Shown piece after piece: positions 15,982 to 24,645 of a stretch of DNA of 64,000 nucleotides. The stretch is taken from assembly GCF_039912695.1 (NCBI RefSeq), contig NZ_JBDSPJ010000021.1:62001-126000 (forward strand). Reading direction: 5' to 3'. A program made the translations under genes and the position numbers. The notes under the pieces are model-generated. The model did not search any database. It had not been told where the DNA came from and worked only from the letters and a program-made list of their open reading frames with translations. The DNA comes from Pseudolysinimonas_A sp039912695. Lineage in GTDB: Bacteria > Actinomycetota > Actinomycetes > Actinomycetales > Microbacteriaceae. How positions within the stretch are numbered: the first letter of the stretch is position 1; each line of letters begins with the position of its first letter.

Positions 15982-16521
15982 TCAGACCTGATCGACGGTG
16001 ATCGTCGAGATGACGACATCCTTCAGCGGCTGGTCACGGCCGTTCGTCTCGACGGCTTCGATCGCGTCGACGACCCGTTTCGACTCGTCATCGGCGACCT
16101 CACCGAAGATCGTGTGCTTGCCATTGAGCCACGGGGTGGCGATCGTGGTGATGAAGAACTGCGAACCGTTGGTGCCATGGCCGCCCTGAATGCCGGCGTT
16201 CGCCATGGCGAGCAGGTACGGCTCGGTGAAGTGCAGTTCGGGGTGGATCTCGTCGTCGAAGTTGTAGCCGGGGCCGCCGATGCCCTTGCCGAGCGGATCG
16301 CCGCCCTGAAGCATGAACTGCTTGATGATGCGGTGGAAGATCACGCCGTCGTAGAGCGGGGTGGTCTTCTTCTCGCCGGTGACCGGATCGGTCCACTCTT
16401 TCGTGCCCGACGCGAGGCCGACGAAGTTGTCGACGGTGACCGGGGCGTGGAACCCGAAGAGGTTGAGGCGGATGTCGCCGAGGTTGGTGTGGATGGTCGC
16501 GACAGCAGTGGGCGAAGGCAT
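15982..16521 (-). CDS. ppiA: PpiA: cyclophilin-type peptidyl-prolyl isomerase
   Basis: This 179-residue protein has no signal peptide, so it acts in the cytoplasm. It catalyses cis-trans isomerisation at proline. Cyclophilin motifs include VIFHRIIKQFMLQGGDPLGKG, with the catalytic Arg in FHRI, and LAMANAGIQGGHGTNGSQFFIT. The PWLNGKHTIFGEV block is also typical. It lies between the origin-proximal tRNA genes and crgA, as in M. tuberculosis. A GAGAAT hexamer ends 6 bases before the ATG on the minus strand. It is divergent from the gene at 16645. Confidence 0.95.
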   Translation of the reverse strand: MPSPTAVATIHTNLGDIRLNLFGFHAPVTVDNFVGLASGTKEWTDPVTGEKKTTPLYDGVIFHRIIKQFMLQGGDPLGKGIGGPGYNFDDEIHPELHFTEPYLLAMANAGIQGGHGTNGSQFFITTIATPWLNGKHTIFGEVADDESKRVVDAIEAVETNGRDQPLKDVVISTITVDQV

Positions 16522-16644
16522 TGGGCCATTCTCGCATGCACATCACGTCTGACGCCGCGATGCAACCCCTTGCCGAGTCTTCAGGGACCCATGGCAGGAT
16601 TGTGATAGATCCGCGATTTTGCGGGCTGTGAACCGGAGGTCGAT

Positions 16645-17166
16645 ATGGCACTCTCACGTAAGCGTCAGCGCGAATTGAACCGCCTCAAGCGGGATGCCGA
16701 TCAGCTCTGGAGCGAGCAGCGCGAAGCTATCGAGCACGCGACTGCGGTTCTGAAGGATGCCCGCCGCCAGGCGGCCAACTACGCACGCGAAGAGGTTGGA
16801 CCTCGTGTCCGCGAGGGATTCGGGGCCGCACGCGGTGCCGCATCGAGCGCCCGCGAGCGGTTCACCGACGACGTCCTCCCGGCGATCACCGGCACGATCG
16901 GCTCCGCCCTTGCCGTTCTCGAAGCGGTCAAGAATCCGCGGGTTCGGGATGTCGTTCGTCGCGTGTCGAAAGCCGGTCAGCGAGTCGGCGTCGTTACACC
17001 CGTGAAGTCGGCCGGCCCCGGCCGCTACATCCTGATCGGCCTCGGCTTGGTCGCTGCGGTCGGAGTTGCCTACGCCGCCTGGCAGACTCTCCGCGCCGAC
17101 GACGACCTGTGGATTGAAGATCTCGGCGACCCGGGCAGCGCCGATGTCGACGACGACGAGTTCTGA
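16645..17166 (+). CDS. One-helix membrane protein with long coiled region; candidate CwsA equivalent
   Basis: This 173-residue protein has a highly charged, helical N-terminal half (LSRKRQRELNRLKRDADQLW, then Ala/Arg/Glu-rich, about 1-80). An amphipathic middle region follows, then one membrane helix (about 130-150, RYILIGLGLVAAVGVAYAAW) and an acidic tail ending DVDDDEF. No family motif is recognised. It is divergent from ppiA and close to tRNA-Ala/Ile, crgA and pabA. That is the position and orientation of mycobacterial cwsA, which encodes a similarly built small membrane protein that interacts with CrgA and Wag31. Sequence similarity was not evident by eye, so the link rests on position and topology. 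An AGGT run 8 bases before the ATG is a plausible RBS (aaccggAGGTcgatATG). Confidence 0.75.
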   Translation: MALSRKRQRELNRLKRDADQLWSEQREAIEHATAVLKDARRQAANYAREEVGPRVREGFGAARGAASSARERFTDDVLPAITGTIGSALAVLEAVKNPRVRDVVRRVSKAGQRVGVVTPVKSAGPGRYILIGLGLVAAVGVAYAAWQTLRADDDLWIEDLGDPGSADVDDDEF

Positions 17167-17208
17167 CCCGACGCTTCTGCTCACCCGAGACGTCGTCGCA
17201 CGTCGCTG

Positions 17209-18309
17209 ATGGCTGTCGTTCCGGTCGAGTTGTCGCGGGCCGACGCCCGTAAACTCGCCGTGCGAGCTCAACTGCTTGACGCATCCCGACCGGTCTCGGT
17301 CGTCGAGGTCGTTCGCAAGCTGACGGTCGTGCAGGTGATGCCCTACGCCGACATCGCGCCGAGTGCTGACCTCGTGTTGTGGAGTCGGCTCGGCTCACGC
17401 TACGAACCCGACGACCTGCAGCGCGAACTCGAGGTCGAGCGGTCGCTGCTGGAGTTGGACGGCATGATCCGCCCGATGGATGACCTCGGGCTGTTCCTCG
17501 CCGGGATGAAGTTGTGGCCGCCGCATGAGAAGACTCGCGAGTGGATCGAGATCAACCAGGAGTTTCGGGATGACATTCTGAGCGAGCTCTTCGACCGAGG
17601 GCCGGTGCTCGCGCGGGAGATCCCCGACACCGCGCGATTCCCGTGGCCGTCGTCGGGGTGGACGAACGACCGCAACGTCACGCAAATGATGCAGTGCCTG
17701 ATGATGCGCGGCGAGGTCGCGATCTCGGGCCACGAGGGCGGGCAGCGCACCTGGGATCTCGCTGAGCGGATCTACCCCGACGGTATCCAGGAGGTTCCGT
17801 TCGAGGAGGCGTTCGCGATCCGCAACGACCGACGGCTGCGATCCCTGGGGGTCGCACCCTCGAAAGCGGCGAAACAACCGTTGGAGCCGACCGATGTCGG
17901 GCCGGTCGGCCTGCCCGCCACCATCGAAGGGTCACCGGTCGCCTGGCGGGTGCATCCCGACGTACTGCCCTGGCTCGATGAGGACTTCGAGGGGCGCACC
18001 GCGCTGCTCTCCCCGTTCGACCGGCTGATCTACGACCGGGTGCGTGCGCAGGGCATCTTCGAGTTCGAGTACACGCTCGAAATGTACAAGCCGAAAGCAT
18101 CCCGAAAGTGGGGCTACTTCGCGCTGCCGATCCTGCACCACCACCGGCTCATCGGAAAGGTCGACGCCTCGGTCGATCGCAAGTCATCCGTCCTGACTGT
18201 CAACGCGATCCACGAGGACGAACCGTTTTCAAGCGAGACACGGGATGCCGTGCGCCACGAGATCCGCGACCTCGCGCGCTGGCTGCGGGTGCGTGTCGAA
18301 GGCGTCTAG
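17209..18309 (+). CDS. Winged-helix protein of the YcaQ/AlkX (HTH_42) family
   Basis: This 366-residue cytoplasmic protein matches the HTH_42 layout. It has N-terminal LSRADARKLAVRAQLLDA, a VVQVMPYADIAPSADLVLWSRLG block near residue 45, a winged-helix segment around LSELFDRGPVLAREIPD, and the DRLIYDR/FEFEYTLEMYKPKASRKWGYFALPILH block near 265-310. Characterised YcaQ members are DNA glycosylases that excise alkylated bases or unhook interstrand cross-links. In those the first block carries Gln-x-Asp or Gln-x-Gln, and here it reads QVM, so activity may differ. It stands alone between two unrelated units. The start at 17209 has no strong RBS, but the N-terminus fits the family. Confidence 0.82.
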   Translation: MAVVPVELSRADARKLAVRAQLLDASRPVSVVEVVRKLTVVQVMPYADIAPSADLVLWSRLGSRYEPDDLQRELEVERSLLELDGMIRPMDDLGLFLAGMKLWPPHEKTREWIEINQEFRDDILSELFDRGPVLAREIPDTARFPWPSSGWTNDRNVTQMMQCLMMRGEVAISGHEGGQRTWDLAERIYPDGIQEVPFEEAFAIRNDRRLRSLGVAPSKAAKQPLEPTDVGPVGLPATIEGSPVAWRVHPDVLPWLDEDFEGRTALLSPFDRLIYDRVRAQGIFEFEYTLEMYKPKASRKWGYFALPILHHHRLIGKVDASVDRKSSVLTVNAIHEDEPFSSETRDAVRHEIRDLARWLRVRVEGV

Positions 18310-18319
18310 CCTCCGGGCT

Positions 18320-18523
18320 CTAGTCGGTTTCCGGCGTGAAGCGCGCAACCGTCCGACCGTCGTGCTCGACGACCTCCCTCCACATCGCTTCGGGTCGCAC
18401 CCACATCGACCCGTCGGCCGCGCGATAGACGACGAGGCTCTCCTCGGTCTCGGAGTGTCGCGCGGTGCCGACCACCTCGTACTGCCCGCCCTTGAAGTGG
18501 CGGTAGGGGCCGGGTTCGATCAT
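18320..18523 (-). CDS. DUF1653 domain protein
   Basis: This 67-residue protein has the DUF1653 pattern: PGPYRHFKGGQYEVVGTARHSETEE, VVYRAADGSMWVRPEAMW and a final VARF. The fold is a small beta-rich domain of unknown function found across bacteria. The start is fixed by the conserved GxYRHFKGxxY near the N-terminus. It begins 26 bases downstream of the YceI gene on the same strand, so the two are probably cotranscribed. Confidence 0.88.
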   Translation of the reverse strand: MIEPGPYRHFKGGQYEVVGTARHSETEESLVVYRAADGSMWVRPEAMWREVVEHDGRTVARFTPETD

Positions 18524-18549
18524 GCCGCCACCGTACCCGGCCCGGTCGC

Positions 18550-19119
18550 CTACTTCTGCAGGACGAGCTGCAGGTTGAGTTCGATCGAGACGTCGTCACC
18601 GAGCGTCATGCCGCCCGCTTCGAGTGCGGCGTTCCAGCTCACCCCGAAGTCGTGGCGATTGATCTTCGTGCTCGCGGTGACCCCTGCCTTGGTGTTGCCG
18701 TAGTTGTCGGTGACAACACCCTCGAACTCACCCGTGAGCAGCACCGCTTGAGTGACTCCGCGGAGGGTGAGGTCGCCGCCCAAGGTGAATTCACCCGACG
18801 CCGGGTCACCCTCGAACGACGTGGAACGGAAGGTCATGGTCGGGTGGGTGTCGACGAGGAAGAAGTCGCTCGTGCGCAGGTGGTTGTCGCGTGCCGCGAC
18901 CTTGGTGTTGACCGACGAGACGTCGACGGTCGCCTCGACGGTGGAGGCGTAGGGGTCGGATGCTGACGTCTCAACCGTCACGTCAAAGTTCTCGAAGACG
19001 CCCCGCACCTTGGTGATCTTGAGGTGACGCACCGTGAAGGCGAGCTCGGAGTGAGTGAGGTCGAGCTTCCAGGTGCCGGCGATGTAGTCGGGATGGATGT
19101 CGGTTGCAGAAGTTGTCAT
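18550..19119 (-). CDS. YceI family protein (lipocalin-like, isoprenoid-binding fold)
   Basis: This 189-residue protein matches YceI: GTWKLDLTHSELAFTVRHLKITKVRGVFENFDV near the start, then VDVSSVNTKVAARDNHLRTSDFF and the TFRSTSFEG block. The NRHDFGVSWNAALEAGGMTLGDDVSIELNLQL end is also typical. The fold is an extended lipocalin-like barrel that binds isoprenoid quinones in characterised members. There is no signal peptide here, so the protein is probably cytoplasmic, as in many actinobacterial forms. DUF1653 follows on the same strand. Confidence 0.93.
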   Translation of the reverse strand: MTTSATDIHPDYIAGTWKLDLTHSELAFTVRHLKITKVRGVFENFDVTVETSASDPYASTVEATVDVSSVNTKVAARDNHLRTSDFFLVDTHPTMTFRSTSFEGDPASGEFTLGGDLTLRGVTQAVLLTGEFEGVVTDNYGNTKAGVTASTKINRHDFGVSWNAALEAGGMTLGDDVSIELNLQLVLQK

Positions 19120-19221
19120 GTCAACCAGTAACGTCGCGGGCGGGTCGCTCCATTCCCGATGTGCGTGATCCGTGCGATTGCGCTGTGCGACGACATACCC
19201 GTCGGGCCGGAAACTTCGCGG

Positions 19222-19297
19222 TGGTGGAGCCTAGGGGAATCGAACCCCTGACCTCCTGCTTGCAAAGCAGGCGCTCTACCAATTGAGCTAAGGCCCC
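19222..19297 (-). tRNA. tRNA-Ala(TGC)
   Basis: The minus strand gives a full cloverleaf. The acceptor stem GGGGCCT pairs with AGGCTCC and an encoded CCA follows. The anticodon arm CCTGC-TTTGCAA-GCAGG gives anticodon TGC, and the T arm AGGGG-TTCGATT-CCCCT is perfect. Confidence 0.97.
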
Positions 19298-19313
19298 GCG
19301 CGCCCCGCTTGGA

Positions 19314-19372
19314 GCGAAGGCCATTTCTGGCCTTCGCCGCGGCGCCAGCGCTGGGCGCCGTCTCGGCGCCCA
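19314..19372. repeat. Two consecutive GC-rich hairpins between tRNA-Ala and tRNA-Ile
   Basis: GCGAAGGCCA (19314-19323) pairs with TGGCCTTCGC (19328-19337). Just beyond, TGGGCGCC (19352-19359) pairs with GGCGCCCA (19365-19372). They lie upstream of tRNA-Ala on the minus strand, between the two tRNAs. They could be processing or transcription-pausing structures. Neither has a T tail. Confidence 0.5.
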
Positions 19373-19406
19373 GGTCACTTAGGGGCCGACTCGACGGGTG
19401 AACGAC

Positions 19407-19430
19407 GAAATCCCCTCACGGGGATTTCGA
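19407..19430 (-). terminator. Candidate hairpin terminator after tRNA-Ile
   Basis: GAAATCCCC (19408-19416) and GGGGATTTC (19421-19429) form a perfect 9-base stem with a TCAC loop. It lies immediately downstream of tRNA-Ile on the minus strand. The run after the stem (GTCGTTC) is only weakly T-rich, so termination may be partial and tRNA-Ala may be cotranscribed. Confidence 0.6.
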
Positions 19431-19431
19431 G

Positions 19432-19505
19432 TGGGGATACGAGGACTTGAACCTCGGACCTCTTCGTTATCAGCGAAGCGCTCTAACCGCCTGAGCTATA
19501 TCCCC
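19432..19505 (-). tRNA. tRNA-Ile(GAT)
   Basis: The minus strand folds as a cloverleaf with acceptor stem GGGGATA/TATCCCC. The anticodon arm CTTCG-CTGATAA-CGAAG gives anticodon GAT, and the T arm CGAGG-TTCAAGT-CCTCG is perfect. The CCA end is not encoded, unlike in the neighbouring tRNA-Ala. The order gyrA, DUF3566 gene, tRNA-Ile, tRNA-Ala matches mycobacteria. Confidence 0.97.
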
Positions 19506-19555
19506 GAGTGGCCGATTCCTGGTGAGGTCAGGGCCGCCGTCAAGAGTATCAGCAG

Positions 19556-19960
19556 CTATTGGTTCTGGAATCCGACGAGAAGGCCGCCGGTGAACCGCAC
19601 ACTCAGGTTGTAGATGAACCCGCTGACAGCGCCCAGTGCGGTGCCGACGAGGGTGTTGAGCACGGCGATGATGAACGCGAACAGCGCGACCTGGCCAATG
19701 CCGAAGCTCTTCTCGATCGAGAATTCGGGCTGGTTGAGCACGTCGCGAATGGTCTTATCGAGGCTGTCGAAGACGTGGGTCGAGTACAGAACAACCCAGA
19801 TCAAAACACTGGCGACCAGAAGCACGATCCCCAGGCACAGCCAGATCAGGAACGTCAGCTTCACGAGCGACCAGACATCCACGTAGACGAGCTTCAGGCG
19901 CACCTGACGGCTTGACGTCTGCCGCATCTCTTTGCGCTGCAGTTTCTCGGCGACACTCAC
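19556..19960 (-). CDS. DUF3566 membrane protein
   Basis: This 134-residue protein begins with a charged cytoplasmic segment, then RQVRLKLVYVDVWSLVKLTFLIW, the DUF3566 hallmark, leading into a first membrane helix. The second helix follows GIGQVALFAFIIAVLNTLVGTALG. Two membrane helices and a short loop containing FDSLDKTIRDVL are visible. Function is unknown, but the gene sits next to gyrA across actinobacteria (Rv0007 position). Its start overlaps the gyrA stop by 4 bases, so translation is probably coupled. Confidence 0.92.
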   Translation of the reverse strand: MSVAEKLQRKEMRQTSSRQVRLKLVYVDVWSLVKLTFLIWLCLGIVLLVASVLIWVVLYSTHVFDSLDKTIRDVLNQPEFSIEKSFGIGQVALFAFIIAVLNTLVGTALGAVSGFIYNLSVRFTGGLLVGFQNQ

Positions 19961-22509
19961 TCGATCTCGTCCTCTCCGTCGGCGGGGGTGCCAAACACCT
20001 CGGTGGTCGGCGCCTCAGCCGATTCGGCATCCACGGTCTCCACGGTGCGTTCGCTGTTCTTGGCGATCGCGATGATTTTGTCTTCGGCGTCGAAACGGGC
20101 GAAGACCACGCCCATGGTATCCCGGCCCTTGGCTGGAACCTCGGCAACTGCTGAACGTACGACTTTTCCACCTTCGAGCACCACGAGCACCTCGTCGTCG
20201 TCCTCGACGATGAGGGCGCCCGCGAGGTCGCCCCGAGTCTCGCTGAGCTTCGCGACCTTGATACCGAGCCCGCCGCGATTTTGCACCCGGTACTGGTCGA
20301 CCGCGGTGCGCTTGGCGTAGCCGCCCTCGGTGACCACGAAGACGTACCCCTGCTCGCCCACGACCGACGCTGACAGCAGAGCGTCGCCGTCACGGAAGTG
20401 CATGCCGATCACACCCGACGTCGAGCGCCCCATCGGACGCAGCGCGGCATCCGATGCGGTGAACCGAATCGACATGCCGTGGCGTGAAACCAGCAGCACA
20501 TCGGTGCCATCCTCGACCAGCATTGCCGAGACGAGTTCATCGCCCTCTCGGAGGTTGATCGCGATGATTCCCCCGGTTCGGTTGGTGTTGTATTCGGTGA
20601 GCGCGGTCTTTTTGACCAGACCGTCGCGGGTTGCCAGAACGAGGTAGGTCGCGACCGAATAGTCCCGGATGGCGAGCACCTGAGCGATCTGCTCGTCGGG
20701 TTGCAGCGCTAGAAGGTTCGCGACATGCTGACCCTTCGCGTCGCGGCCGGCCTCCTGCACTTCGTAGGCCTTCGCTCGATAGACCCGACCGGTGTTCGTG
20801 AAGAACAGCAGCCAGTGATGGGTTGTCGTGACGAAGAAGTGCTCGACCACGTCATCCGCTCGCAGAGACGCGCCGCGAACGCCGCGCCCGCCACGGTGCT
20901 GGGAGCGGTAGTTGTCGCTGCGGGTGCGTTTGATGTACCCGCCGCGGGTGATGGTGAGCACCATCTCCTCTTCGGGGATGAGGTCTTCGACGCTCATGTC
21001 GCCGTCGAACCCCATCAGGATCTCGGTGCGACGGTCGTCGCCGAACTTGGCGACCAGCTCGGTGAGCTCTTCCGTGACGATCTCGCGCTGACGCGCCGGG
21101 CTCGCGAGGATCGCCTCGTACTCGGCGATCTCGCGTTCGAGCTCCTCAAGGCGATCGCGGATCTTCTGGCGCTCGAGCGCCGCGAGCCGACGCAGCTGGA
21201 GGGCGAGGATGGCGTCGGCCTGCAGCTCGTCAACATCCAGGAGCTGGATGAGACCCTGCCGGGCTTGGTCGACGTCGGGCGAACGCCGGATGAGGGCGAT
21301 GACCTCGTCGAGAGCGTCGAGCGCTTTGCCGTAGCCACGCTGAATGTGCGCGTCCGCCTCGGCCTTCGCGAGGCGGAACCGGGTGCGACGCACGATGACC
21401 TCGATCTGGTGATCGATCCAGTGCGTGATGAACCCGTCGAGCGCGAGTGTGCGCGGTACCCCGTCAACGATCGCCAGCATGTTGGCGCCGAAGTTCTCTT
21501 GCAGCGGGGTGTGCTTGTAGAGGTTGTTGAGCACGACCTTGGCAACTGCGTCCCGCTTGAGAACGATCACCAGGCGCTGGCCGGTGCGGCCCGAACTCTC
21601 GTCACGGATGTCGGCGACGCCCGCGAGCTTGCCTTCCTTGACGAGGTCCGCGATTTTGATCGCGAGGTTGTCGGGGTTGACCTGGTACGGCAGTTCGGTG
21701 ACCACCAGGCAGGTGCGACCCTGCAGCTCCTCGACGTTGACAACGGCACGCATCGTGATCGACCCGCGCCCGGTGCGGTAAGCATCCTGGATGCCTTTGA
21801 TCCCGAGGATCTGCGCGCCGGTCGGGAAGTCGGGGCCTTTGACGCGCTGGATGAGAGCCTCAAGCAGCTCCTCGCGCGACACGTCGGGATTCTCCAGCGC
21901 CCACAGCGCAGCAGCGGCAACCTCTCGCAGGTTGTGCGGCGGGATATTGGTCGCCATGCCGACCGCGATGCCGACCGAACCGTTGACGAGCAGGTTGGGG
22001 AACCGTGCGGGCAGAACGCGCGGCTCCTGGGTGCGGCCGTCGTAGTTCTCTTGCATATCGACGGTGTCTTCGTCGATATCGCGGACCATCTCCATGGCGA
22101 GCGGCGCCATCTTGGTCTCCGTGTACCGGTGGGCGGCCGCGCCGTCGTTCCCGGGCGAGCCGAAGTTTCCCTGACCGAGCGCGAGCGGATACCGCAGCGA
22201 CCACGGCTGCACCAACCTGACGAGCGCGTCGTAGACCGACGAGTCACCGTGCGGGTGGAACTGCCCCATCACGTCGCCGATGATGCGCGTGCACTTGGAG
22301 AACGCGCGATCGGGGCGGTAGCCACCGTCGTACATCGCGTAGATCACGCGTCGGTGCACCGGCTTGAGTCCATCGCGGACGTCGGGCAACGCGCGCCCGA
22401 CGATCACGCTCATCGCGTAGTCAAGGTACGAGCGCTGCATCTCCAGCTGGAGATCGACCGGCTCGATCTTGTCGTGACGGTCGGGGTCGACCTCAGTTAC
22501 ATCTGCCAT
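19957..22509 (-). CDS. gyrA: DNA gyrase subunit A
   Basis: This 850-residue subunit cuts and rejoins DNA to introduce negative supercoils. Motifs include RALPDVRDGLKPVHRR, the helix HPHGDSSVYDALVRLVQPW, and HRYTETKM with the catalytic Tyr. The C-terminal beta-pinwheel contains repeated GGYAKRT- and GGIIAINL-type blades and ends in an acidic tail (DGEDEIE). In the quinolone region, Ser and Asp stand at the positions usually altered in resistance (GDSSVYD), so it looks unaltered. It lies 12 bases downstream of gyrB, as one operon. Confidence 0.97.
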   Translation of the reverse strand: MADVTEVDPDRHDKIEPVDLQLEMQRSYLDYAMSVIVGRALPDVRDGLKPVHRRVIYAMYDGGYRPDRAFSKCTRIIGDVMGQFHPHGDSSVYDALVRLVQPWSLRYPLALGQGNFGSPGNDGAAAHRYTETKMAPLAMEMVRDIDEDTVDMQENYDGRTQEPRVLPARFPNLLVNGSVGIAVGMATNIPPHNLREVAAAALWALENPDVSREELLEALIQRVKGPDFPTGAQILGIKGIQDAYRTGRGSITMRAVVNVEELQGRTCLVVTELPYQVNPDNLAIKIADLVKEGKLAGVADIRDESSGRTGQRLVIVLKRDAVAKVVLNNLYKHTPLQENFGANMLAIVDGVPRTLALDGFITHWIDHQIEVIVRRTRFRLAKAEADAHIQRGYGKALDALDEVIALIRRSPDVDQARQGLIQLLDVDELQADAILALQLRRLAALERQKIRDRLEELEREIAEYEAILASPARQREIVTEELTELVAKFGDDRRTEILMGFDGDMSVEDLIPEEEMVLTITRGGYIKRTRSDNYRSQHRGGRGVRGASLRADDVVEHFFVTTTHHWLLFFTNTGRVYRAKAYEVQEAGRDAKGQHVANLLALQPDEQIAQVLAIRDYSVATYLVLATRDGLVKKTALTEYNTNRTGGIIAINLREGDELVSAMLVEDGTDVLLVSRHGMSIRFTASDAALRPMGRSTSGVIGMHFRDGDALLSASVVGEQGYVFVVTEGGYAKRTAVDQYRVQNRGGLGIKVAKLSETRGDLAGALIVEDDDEVLVVLEGGKVVRSAVAEVPAKGRDTMGVVFARFDAEDKIIAIAKNSERTVETVDAESAEAPTTEVFGTPADGEDEIE

Positions 22510-22521
22510 GTCGTAGGTGCC

Positions 22522-24501
22522 TTAGATGTCGAGGAAGCGAACGTCTTTTGCGTTCTGCTGGATGAAGTTGCGGCGAGACTCAACGTCGTCGCCCATGAGG
22601 GTGGAAAACACACCGTCGGCGACGGCGGCGTCGTCGAGCGTGACCCGCAGCAGGGTGCGCGATGCGGGGTTCATCGTCGTGTCCCACAGCTCCTGGTGGT
22701 TCATCTCGCCCAGACCCTTGTAGCGCTGCACGCTGTTGTCCTTCGCAAGACGCTTGCCGCCGGCGAGTCCGGCCGCCAGCATGGCGTCGCGCTCGCGGTC
22801 GGAGTACACGTACTCGTGATCCGCGTTCGTCCACTTGAGGCGGTACAGCGGTGGCTGAGCGAGGTAGACGTAACCCATCTCGATGAGCGGTCGCATATAC
22901 CGAAACAGCAGCGTCAGCAGCAGTGTCGTGATGTGCTGGCCGTCGACGTCGGCATCCGCCATCAGCACGATCTTGTGATACCTGGCCTTGGTGCCGTCGA
23001 AGTCTTCGCCGACTCCGGTGCCGAAGGCCGTGATCATTGCCTGGATTTCGGCGTTGCCCAGCGCCCGGTCGAGTCGAGCCTTCTCGACGTTGAGGATCTT
23101 GCCGCGCAGCGGCAGGATCGCCTGAGTTTCCGGATCGCGACCGGTCTTCGCCGACCCGCCGGCGGAGTCACCCTCGACGATGAAGATCTCGCTGCGCTCC
23201 GGGTCTTTGCTCGAGCAGTCGCTCAGCTTGCCCGGCATGCCGCCACCTTCAAGCAGTCCCTTGCGGCGGGTCTGCTCGCGCGCCTTGCGGGCCGCCATCC
23301 GAGCCGCGGCCGCCTGGATCGACTTGCGGATGACATCCCGACCCTGATTCGGGTTGCGCTCGAACCAGTCGGTGAGCTGATCGCCGACCACCTTCTGCAC
23401 AAATGACTTCGCCTCGGTGTTGCCCAGCTTCGTCTTGGTCTGACCCTCGAACTGCGGTTCGCTCAACTTGATCGAGATCACGGCGGTGAGTCCTTCGCGC
23501 ACGTCGTCGCCCGACAGGTTCTCGTCCTTTTCCTTCAGCAGTCCCTTTTCGCGCGCGTACTTGTTGACCAGCGTCGTGAGCGCGGCGCGGAAACCCTCTT
23601 CGTGGGTTCCGCCCTCGTGGGTGTTGATCACGTTGGCGTAGGTGTGCACGCTCTCGGAGTACGAGGTCGTCCACTGCATCGCGATCTCAAGCGACATCCG
23701 GCGTTCTTTGTCTTCAGTCTCGAACGAGATGATCTCGTCGTGGATGACATCGGTCTTTTTCGCCGAGTTCAGGTACTCGACGTAGTCGACCAATCCGCGC
23801 TCGTAAAGGAACACGTCGGAGCGCTGCGTCCCGTCTTCCTGCCGGCCGACTTCGCGCTCGTCGGTCAGCGAAATGCGCAAGCCCTTGTTCAGGAACGCCA
23901 TCTGCTGGAAGCGACTGCGGAGGGTCTCGTAGTCGAAATCGACGGTTTCGAAGATCTCGGCGTTGGGCCAGAAGGTGATCGTCGTTCCCGTGTCGGGAGT
24001 CGTGGCACCCTGGGCCAGTGGCGCGACCGGGACGCCGTCGTGGTATTGCTGGCTCCAGACGAAACCTTGACGTCGCACCTCAACGTCGAGCGTGGACGAG
24101 AGCGCATTCACCACCGAACTACCGACACCGTGGAGTCCGCCCGAGACCGCGTACCCGCTGCCACCGAACTTGCCGCCCGCGTGGAGGATCGTGAGCACGA
24201 CCTCGACGCTCGACTTCTTCTCGGTGGGATGGATGTCGACCGGGATGCCACGGCCGTTGTCGACGCAACGCACGCCGCCATCGGCCAGCAGCGTCACCTC
24301 GATGTGATCGCAGTACCCCTGAAGAGCCTCATCCACGGAGTTGTCGACGATTTCTTGGACGAGGTGGTGCAGCCCCCGCGGACCCGTCGACCCGATGTAC
24401 ATACCGGGGCGCTTGCGGACGGCCTCGAGTCCCTCGAGCACCTGAATGTCGCTCGCGCCGTAGTTCTCGTCGGGCGTGTTCGAACGAGGGGAAGTGGCCA
24501 T
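22522..24501 (-). CDS. gyrB: DNA gyrase subunit B
   Basis: This 659-residue ATPase subunit has a GHKL ATP-binding domain at the N-terminus: LEAVRKRPGMYIGSTGPRGL, then DNSVDEALQGYCD, VDNGRGIPVDIH and GGLHGVGSSVVNALS. The TOPRIM domain has IVEGDSAGGSAKTGRD and the metal site MADADVDGQHI. The C-terminal RYKGLGEMNHQELW is typical. It pairs with GyrA in the A2B2 enzyme. The ATG at 24501 puts the ATPase motifs in the usual place. About 145 bases separate it from dciA upstream, room for its own promoter. Confidence 0.97.
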   Translation of the reverse strand: MATSPRSNTPDENYGASDIQVLEGLEAVRKRPGMYIGSTGPRGLHHLVQEIVDNSVDEALQGYCDHIEVTLLADGGVRCVDNGRGIPVDIHPTEKKSSVEVVLTILHAGGKFGGSGYAVSGGLHGVGSSVVNALSSTLDVEVRRQGFVWSQQYHDGVPVAPLAQGATTPDTGTTITFWPNAEIFETVDFDYETLRSRFQQMAFLNKGLRISLTDEREVGRQEDGTQRSDVFLYERGLVDYVEYLNSAKKTDVIHDEIISFETEDKERRMSLEIAMQWTTSYSESVHTYANVINTHEGGTHEEGFRAALTTLVNKYAREKGLLKEKDENLSGDDVREGLTAVISIKLSEPQFEGQTKTKLGNTEAKSFVQKVVGDQLTDWFERNPNQGRDVIRKSIQAAAARMAARKAREQTRRKGLLEGGGMPGKLSDCSSKDPERSEIFIVEGDSAGGSAKTGRDPETQAILPLRGKILNVEKARLDRALGNAEIQAMITAFGTGVGEDFDGTKARYHKIVLMADADVDGQHITTLLLTLLFRYMRPLIEMGYVYLAQPPLYRLKWTNADHEYVYSDRERDAMLAAGLAGGKRLAKDNSVQRYKGLGEMNHQELWDTTMNPASRTLLRVTLDDAAVADGVFSTLMGDDVESRRNFIQQNAKDVRFLDI

Positions 24502-24645
24502 AACGAGAAGGCTCCTGACGGGGTCGGGCGCGTCGACCGGACGGGTCGGGCGGGACCGCTCGATTCTACCGCGTAGCGACCTCTGAAACCGGCGTTTTCG
24601 GCGATCTGAGGGGTTTTCGTGAGGCGGTCGACCAGATTTGCCTTC

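Noticed and set aside
22196..22282. Possible quinolone-resistance change in GyrA
   Set aside because: The key Ser and Asp of the resistance region (GDSSVYD) are the susceptible-type residues, so nothing suggests resistance.
20725..23406. An 893-codon open frame opposite gyrA/gyrB
   Set aside because: It is an antisense shadow typical of high-GC genes. It spans the end of one gyrase gene and the start of another, and has no recognisable domain.
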